A DNA stretch of 64,000 nucleotides, taken from Apostichopus japonicus (Eukaryota > Echinodermata > Holothuroidea > Aspidochirotida > Stichopodidae). Within the stretch, counting starts at the first letter, position 1, and each line of letters opens with the position of its first letter. The translations under genes and the position numbers were made by a program. Location of the stretch: the NCBI RefSeq assembly GCF_037975245.1, contig NC_092572.1:4317501-4381500 (forward strand). Reading direction: 5' to 3'. Shown in pieces: positions 58,273-64,000 of the stretch. The notes below the pieces were generated by a model. The model was not told where the DNA came from. It saw only the letters and a program-made list of their open reading frames with translations, and ran no database searches.

Positions 58273-61200
58273 CTGAGCCTAAGACAATTACATTCTTTTA
58301 ACCTGAATAAATAGTTCGATTCAATCATGAATACTTGTCGAAGGCATAATGAAATCTATGCGATGATGAATGAATGATGATGACCTAACGTGTGCGTGTG
58401 TATGCGTTTGTTTTGCTATCTGACCGAGGACTTGAACAAAAGAATTCCAGGTCCTCGGTTGTGATTTCTAAAGAATCACCACGTCCTCGGAAGAATTCTA
58501 TTGTATGGGGTATTGTTAAGGTTAGGGTACATGGATTTGAACAATGGAAAATGCAATGGGGTCCTCGGTCTGAATGTAATACAAACATGTGAGTGTGGGT
58601 GTGTGTGTGGGGGGGAGGAGGGTGGGGCGGAGGGAGGATGAGGAGATTTAGGCGGGGTGAAGAAATGGAGTTGGGGATGCTATAATATCGTAACAATATT
58701 TCTAATGCAAACCATTGCTACGGAAGATTCGCCGTCAATCGCCTGTGACATCCCTGCTTGTAACTACAACACACGAAACGGAAGATTTCATTCAATTTCA
58801 AATACAACAGGTATCTCTTTCACCACACCAACACATCCTGTGTTATCTGCACGTCATAGCTACTGTAATTACATTAAAATTTCTTGAAATTGTTCGGGCT
58901 CGTTTTGAGAGGAATTATTAACAATTTCACGATCACCATTTGTCTGTCTTTACCTGAGAGTCGAAGAGATTAAATAATTTGTTTTCATGAACTGAATTTT
59001 TCATACTTCCCTTTTTCATGCCACACATGTTCCACTTCGCGGGCTGATAACATTTAATATCACAAATATGTCAATCTTTAATATCCAGGTAAATATGTGG
59101 CAGGCAACAGTATAGACCGTGAAAATGAAGATTTTTTTTCATTATAATGTGTAGCAGTCAATTATCCAAGATAGAAGACAGTATCACCGTCACAAAAAGA
59201 TAGCAATGCGATGACGTCATGAATAGAAAATATAAATGAATATAGTTTTTCATATTTCCAAAGAGTAAGCCTGGAAACAAACTGAATGTTATTTGAAACC
59301 TTTCCATGTGTTGGTCGTGAACACCATATAGCCTATATTTACAAATAAGCAAACATGTTCTTGCAAATGTGTTAATTTGTAAAGAGAATTTAACAAGATT
59401 ATAATTCAGTAAAGTTACCATTATGAAGACCCTTTGCACTGGATGATATCACAGATAAACGAAGGAGTTAAAAATAGAAATATGTTATCATCAAACAGCG
59501 ACATTAATAGTTATCAACAAGGTACTAGCTGAGGTATTTGCAGTTAGCATTGGAAGATATTGTCATCGGTTTATCTATTTATAATTAGCCTACCGTTCAT
59601 TGTGTCACATTTGAATTGGAATCGCAGTTCACATTTAAATATTTTCAATAAATGTACCTACGTCTGTATTGGGCGGACACTTGGCCTAACGGACTTCCGC
59701 GCTACCCACCGCGTATAATCCACACAGAGATGCCTCCCCCCCCCCCCCCACCACACACACACACTAAACAATGAAGACAAACTTGTCTGCTTGTGTTTTA
59801 CTGCTAAGGAATTTTGAAATGAAAAGCGACCATCAAAGAGAAGTAGAGTGTTTGGAAAATATGATACCGTTATGTAACCTATTACATAATGATTCAATTT
59901 CTGACAGAAGCAATGAGAAGCAATGAGAAATACATTTCCATTGCCCAATTATTTTGATTCTATTACATGCAGAGGGTGCAAGGGAGGGTGGAGGGGAGGG
60001 TGGAGGATGTGGTCTAAACGTAAAACATTTTATGATGTTTTGCGGTTACATGGTGGATGGTCATTGAGAAAATGGTCATGGAAAATACGTCTACCCTGCC
60101 TCACCCCCATGCCCGGCCACCCCTTCTTTTCCCCTTCCCCCCCCCACCATAAACACGGGCGAAAACTGGCCATGGCAATGCACTTACATATAAAACGATT
60201 GTGTATTATCTAACTATGAACACGGAGAAGGTTAATACAGCGTTAGATATCCATACCTCCCACGTCCTAAAGGTCAAGATATAATAAGAGGGACAAATTA
60301 TAAGAACGCCTCGTTTTATTTCCATTTTCATAAGTAATTTCGCTTTTTTAAATTACTTTTTACTTTTATCGTTAATGCTTTCCAAAGAAATCAAGCAATG
60401 AAACATATAATGACGCCATCCGGCTCTGTATAGCTTAAGGCTGATCACTTATTTACAGACGATTTGTCGACAATTTGTGGTTATTTATCCGGCTCATTAC
60501 AGCTTCAGATAATAATGTCAAAGCCACTCTTTCCTTTTAAAGCAACTGATTTTTTTATTTCGAAGCATAATCATCATAAATATCCCGTTATATGGTCTTT
60601 AGCTCGAATATTTTACTTCAAATGTCTTGACAGGCCTAAACATGTGAAATTTTGCAAATCCCTCTTGACATATGATTAACAGGGGAAGGATAAATGGGGG
60701 GGGGGTAAGGAGGGGTGTGACCCAGAGTTCGTTGAAGCCGCCCCGTGTACGAGAGCCTTGAAACCAAGACAAATATTATCATGAAGATTGTTACTAAGTA
60801 CTTTTCAATTCTTTGTCAGGTTGAAATGGATTGGATACACCCCAACCACCTCCCCCCTCACCTTCCCACCCCCCACCCCCGACATACACATGCTGATTAA
60901 TAATAATATGAGGTTCGAGGCCGGTCTAGGTGAGAGCTTGTCGTTAGGTGCGTCTAGGTGTACGCTCAATCAATATATCGTAGATGAACTTAGTGAAATA
61001 TGCAAATAAGATATGAATAAACATTATTATGAAACTATATGACTTTATGCATTCTACCCATTTTACTAACATACAAAAGGTTTGTGGGCGACGACAAAAT
61101 GTTGAACATCGAAACCAACAAAATTCCTTTCAAATCCTAGTTTGAGTACTATACTTAAAAAGTTGATTTTACGAAAATGACAACCGAACATACATGGCTG

Positions 61201-62037
61201 CTTTAAGGTGAAAATTTCCAATATAGAGTAATCAAAAAAAGTTGCATTCCCCATCTTGGGTTTAACATTTAAATGAATATAATTATAAAAAGGCTGGAAT
61301 CTCTCAATAATTATATTTAGGTTATTTTGAACTTTGAAAGGAAGGTATAACATAACAAAAAAACTAGACATAATTTAAGGAAACGAGTGCGTGCAATTTT
61401 TATTATTATTATCATTATATGTACTTTCGTTTGTCAGTCAAAAAATGTATAAATATCGCTAAAGGGAATAGGAAATTTAATGTCAATTGCCTGAGTTTCT
61501 CAATAAATCATTTAAGTATGCCAAATTGCGCAAGTTCAAACTGAACTAGTGGCAAGACTGCAAGAAATTTAAAATGAAAATAAACTTCGCCTAGATGTAG
61601 CTTAAATTTTTACCGGAGTGAAATGGGGCAAAACATGTTTTCTAACTGAAACAGACCGGAATCAAAAAAGCAAAACTGATTACCACTATTACCTTGATGA
61701 AACTGAGGTTGGGTGAAACGTCCAACAAATTGCTAACGACAGCTTTAGAAACAAAAATATAATTGCTAAAAACAGATTAATTTTTACCTTCACAAACACA
61801 AGGCCGAAGACTTGATCCAGTCACATATGACGTCATCAATCTACGTGCGCTGCATACAATTATGGTTATTTGGCTCGAGCGAGATGAGTCAGTTTGTAAA
61901 TGTTGAATCTAACACATTGAACCACTTTGACAGGATCTTATCATTATATTGGTTTTTAAGTGTCGACATTGTTAACATTCTACTGTATACCTTGAAAGTA
62001 TGAAAAGCAAACCACATAGAAAGTGTAAGGGTTGAAA
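58273..62037. other. 3.7 kb without a firm gene
   Basis: Short hairpins (CCGAGGAC...GTCCTCGG at 58424-58458), C/G-runs at 59727, 60137 and 60697, and a weak Cys-containing open segment at 58728-58811 ending in a donor ACAACAG|GTATCT. No feature I can support strongly. Confidence 0.4.
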
Positions 62038-62664
62038 TCCTATAGTGACACTGTGATATCACATGTTAACTAAACTGATAGCTCCTATAGTGACACTGTG
62101 ATATCACAGATAAACTAAACTGATAGCTCATATAGTGACACTGTGATATCACAGATTTACTAAACTGATAGCTCCTATAGTGACACTGTGATATCACAGA
62201 TTAACTAACCTGATAGCTCCTTTAGTGACACTGTGATATCACAGATAAACTAAACTGATAGCCCCTTTAGTGACACTGTGATATCACAGATTTACTAAAC
62301 TGATAGCTCCTATGGTGACACTGTGACATCACAGATAAACTAAACTGATAGCTCCTTTAGTGACACTGTGATATCATAGATAAACTAAACTGATAGCTCC
62401 TATAGTGACACTGTGATATCACAGATTAACTAAATTGATAGCTCCTATGGTGACACTGTGATATCACAAATTTACTAAACTGATAGCTCCTATAGTGACA
62501 CAGTGATATCACAGATTTGCTAAACTGGTAGCTCCTATAATGACACTGTGACATCACAGATTTACTAAACTGATAGCTCCTTAAGTGACACTGTGACATC
62601 ACAGATAAACTAAACTGATAGCTCCATTAGTGACACTGTGATATCACAGATTTACTTAACTGAT
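62038..62664. repeat. 45-bp minisatellite with a 14-bp palindrome, about 14 copies
   Basis: Unit CTCCTATAGTGACACTG, TGATATCACAG, ATAAACTAAACTGATAG (45 bp). Nearly every copy contains the perfect palindrome CTGTGATATCACAG or a one-base variant (GACATC). Copies alternate between ATAAAC and ATTTAC/ATTAAC forms. Confidence 0.96.
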
Positions 62665-64000
62665 AGAAACTGATACTAAACTGAAGTTATATCCTCTCCA
62701 AAACGGAACAATATTTTTTCCTATCTGTTTGGGTTAGGTTGTGCACCATACTAAAGATCCCTGTCACGTATTAAGCTGAAGAATATGCCCTCGGCTGTGT
62801 CTCCATTAAAAGGTTACCTATGTTGAAGGTGATTTTGAGTGTAAAACGTATTTATTTCGGGACTTTTCCCGTGTTTTTTTATATTATTTTTTCCTTTTTG
62901 TTTTGTTTATACTCCATGACTGGTAATAGAAGCTCTTCTTTATCAAGGCGACCTGCTTTTTCTTTTTCCAAAGTTATTCTCAGCACGCCTGCCTCTCTTT
63001 TTTTTACTGGATTAGTTCATTCATCTTTTCTTTTCACATCTCTGTTTTCTTCTCCTTCTTCGATGTCGTTTATTTCGAGATAAATTGTTTCCATTCTTTA
63101 TAAGCCCTGGGGGAAACCTCTTAGGTTGGTGATTTTTGGTCATTGTATATTCTTAACCTAAAAGGCGTTAGGAACAAAATACGTCTCCAAGGGAAATAAA
63201 CTCATCATGAATTTATCAGAGTACTTGGTTGTTGAATTTTAGATCGATATAACCGTAATGACAAATCCCGAGTCGACCTCTGCAGGTCCAAGAAAATTGA
63301 GTATGCCAAAATAACTTCGATGATATAACAGTGTCCATTAACCGTAAAATAATCCCTCGAGTCGTGCTACTGATTTGTAATGTGGGTGTGCAAGTGTGAC
63401 GTAATAGTGACGTATAATTCAATATTCTCCGGAGGTAAAATTGGGCCGGAAGAGGTAAAAAAATGAGTTATAGAGCGAGACGATGACAACAGCTTCTAGC
63501 ATTTGGTGATTATGGAGGGGGGGGGGGGGGCGGGGGAGGTTCGGTGTTACCGAAAATGAATTGCTTGAAAAAGGCTAAATTCACCATATAAACATTGACG
63601 TCCGCTTAATCTTATAATGAATAATTAGTCAGTAATTAATGTCATTTCTCTGCAGTTTTGCAACAAGTATTAGACATTCTGCTGTTTTTAACTCCGTACA
63701 AGAGAATATAATGATGACGTAAATAAACTAAAGCCTTATATTAAGAGTTATATAAATTAGGTACTAGATGGTCTCATCATCACATTATTTTGATGGACTA
63801 CATTAATACTTATTTAAGCATTTAAGTTGAGTGATATCAAACTGTTCGAGGTTTTGTCAACCTTAGTAAACACGTGTAGAAATTGTAGTCTCGTGTCCCC
63901 GTTTTCACATATGATTTGACTGTGACTGTCCGTTAAGTGCCATATAGAATAATAAAATTAGGTGTAAAAGTGTATAGGCACTTCTTTTCTTTATCTTTCC
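62665..64000. other. No recognised feature
   Basis: A T-rich Ser/Phe-rich shadow frame at 62820-63083 and a G-run at 63517. No coding or repeat signal I trust. Confidence 0.4.

Noticed and set aside
58657-58887. Signal-peptide-like plus frame (KKWSWGCYNIVTIFLMQ...)
   Set aside because: No ATG at the start, weak acceptor, and only the donor at 58811 looks good; too little to call an exon.
62820-63083. Ser/Phe-rich 87-codon plus frame
   Set aside because: Low-complexity T-rich sequence; no conserved motif or splice context.

Overview
This is a repeat-rich eukaryotic window at roughly 38-40% GC. It has intron-type splice signals, tRNA-derived SINEs, an L1/Tx1-type LINE tail, Penelope-like remains, many hAT-like elements with 8-bp target-site duplications (TSDs), long (TA)n tracts, minisatellites and dozens of G/C homopolymer runs. 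These point to a marine invertebrate deuterostome; an echinoderm is my best guess, from the foldback element and the TAGGCCTA bias. No sequence here proves the species. Most long open frames are artefacts of minisatellites or (TA)n.

Host-gene content is sparse. (1) 16177-18409 (+) is a very long first coding exon of an unrecognised secreted or single-pass precursor. It has a signal peptide, many N-glycosylation sequons, a furin-type RRKRR site and a splice donor. (2) 31688-36027 (-) is a three-exon gene that I assembled by splice sites; reading phase is kept at both junctions, and its second intron holds Penelope-like remains with a SINE inserted in them. (3) Several weaker exon candidates lie at 5.8-15.3 kb (+; small secreted peptides), 28.83 kb (+), 43.3-45.4 kb (-) and 57.9-58.3 kb (-).

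Layout: 0-4 kb has a hAT element with transposase remains and a 19-bp minisatellite. 6.1-9.5 kb is a 1.67-kb tandem duplication. 9.8-10.8 kb is a LINE 3' end. 16-18.4 kb is the large exon. 18.7-19.7 kb is a foldback-like element with minisatellite arms. 23.3-24.9 kb is a 55-bp minisatellite. 25.1-25.4 kb is a long hairpin. 27-37 kb is lower in repeats, holds the three-exon gene and is enriched in TAGGCCTA. 56.6-57.6 kb is a pair of nested hAT-like elements. 62.0-62.7 kb is a 45-bp palindromic minisatellite.

The most notable structure is a nested transposon from 37.05 to 56.33 kb. The outer hAT-like element has ends at 37059 and 56324 and an identical 8-bp TSD (ACCGTAAG) on both sides. Inside it, at 41467-56254, sits a 14.8-kb CACTA/EnSpm-like element with 26-bp inverted termini starting CACGGG, a 3-bp TSD (CTA), and dense CGTAA-type subterminal motifs at both ends. 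A short relative of the outer element at 56973-57529 preserves the uninterrupted CTA target, so the window carries its own related empty site. Candidate coding segments on the minus strand at 43.3-45.4 kb, one of them zinc-finger-like, lie within the CACTA-like element.
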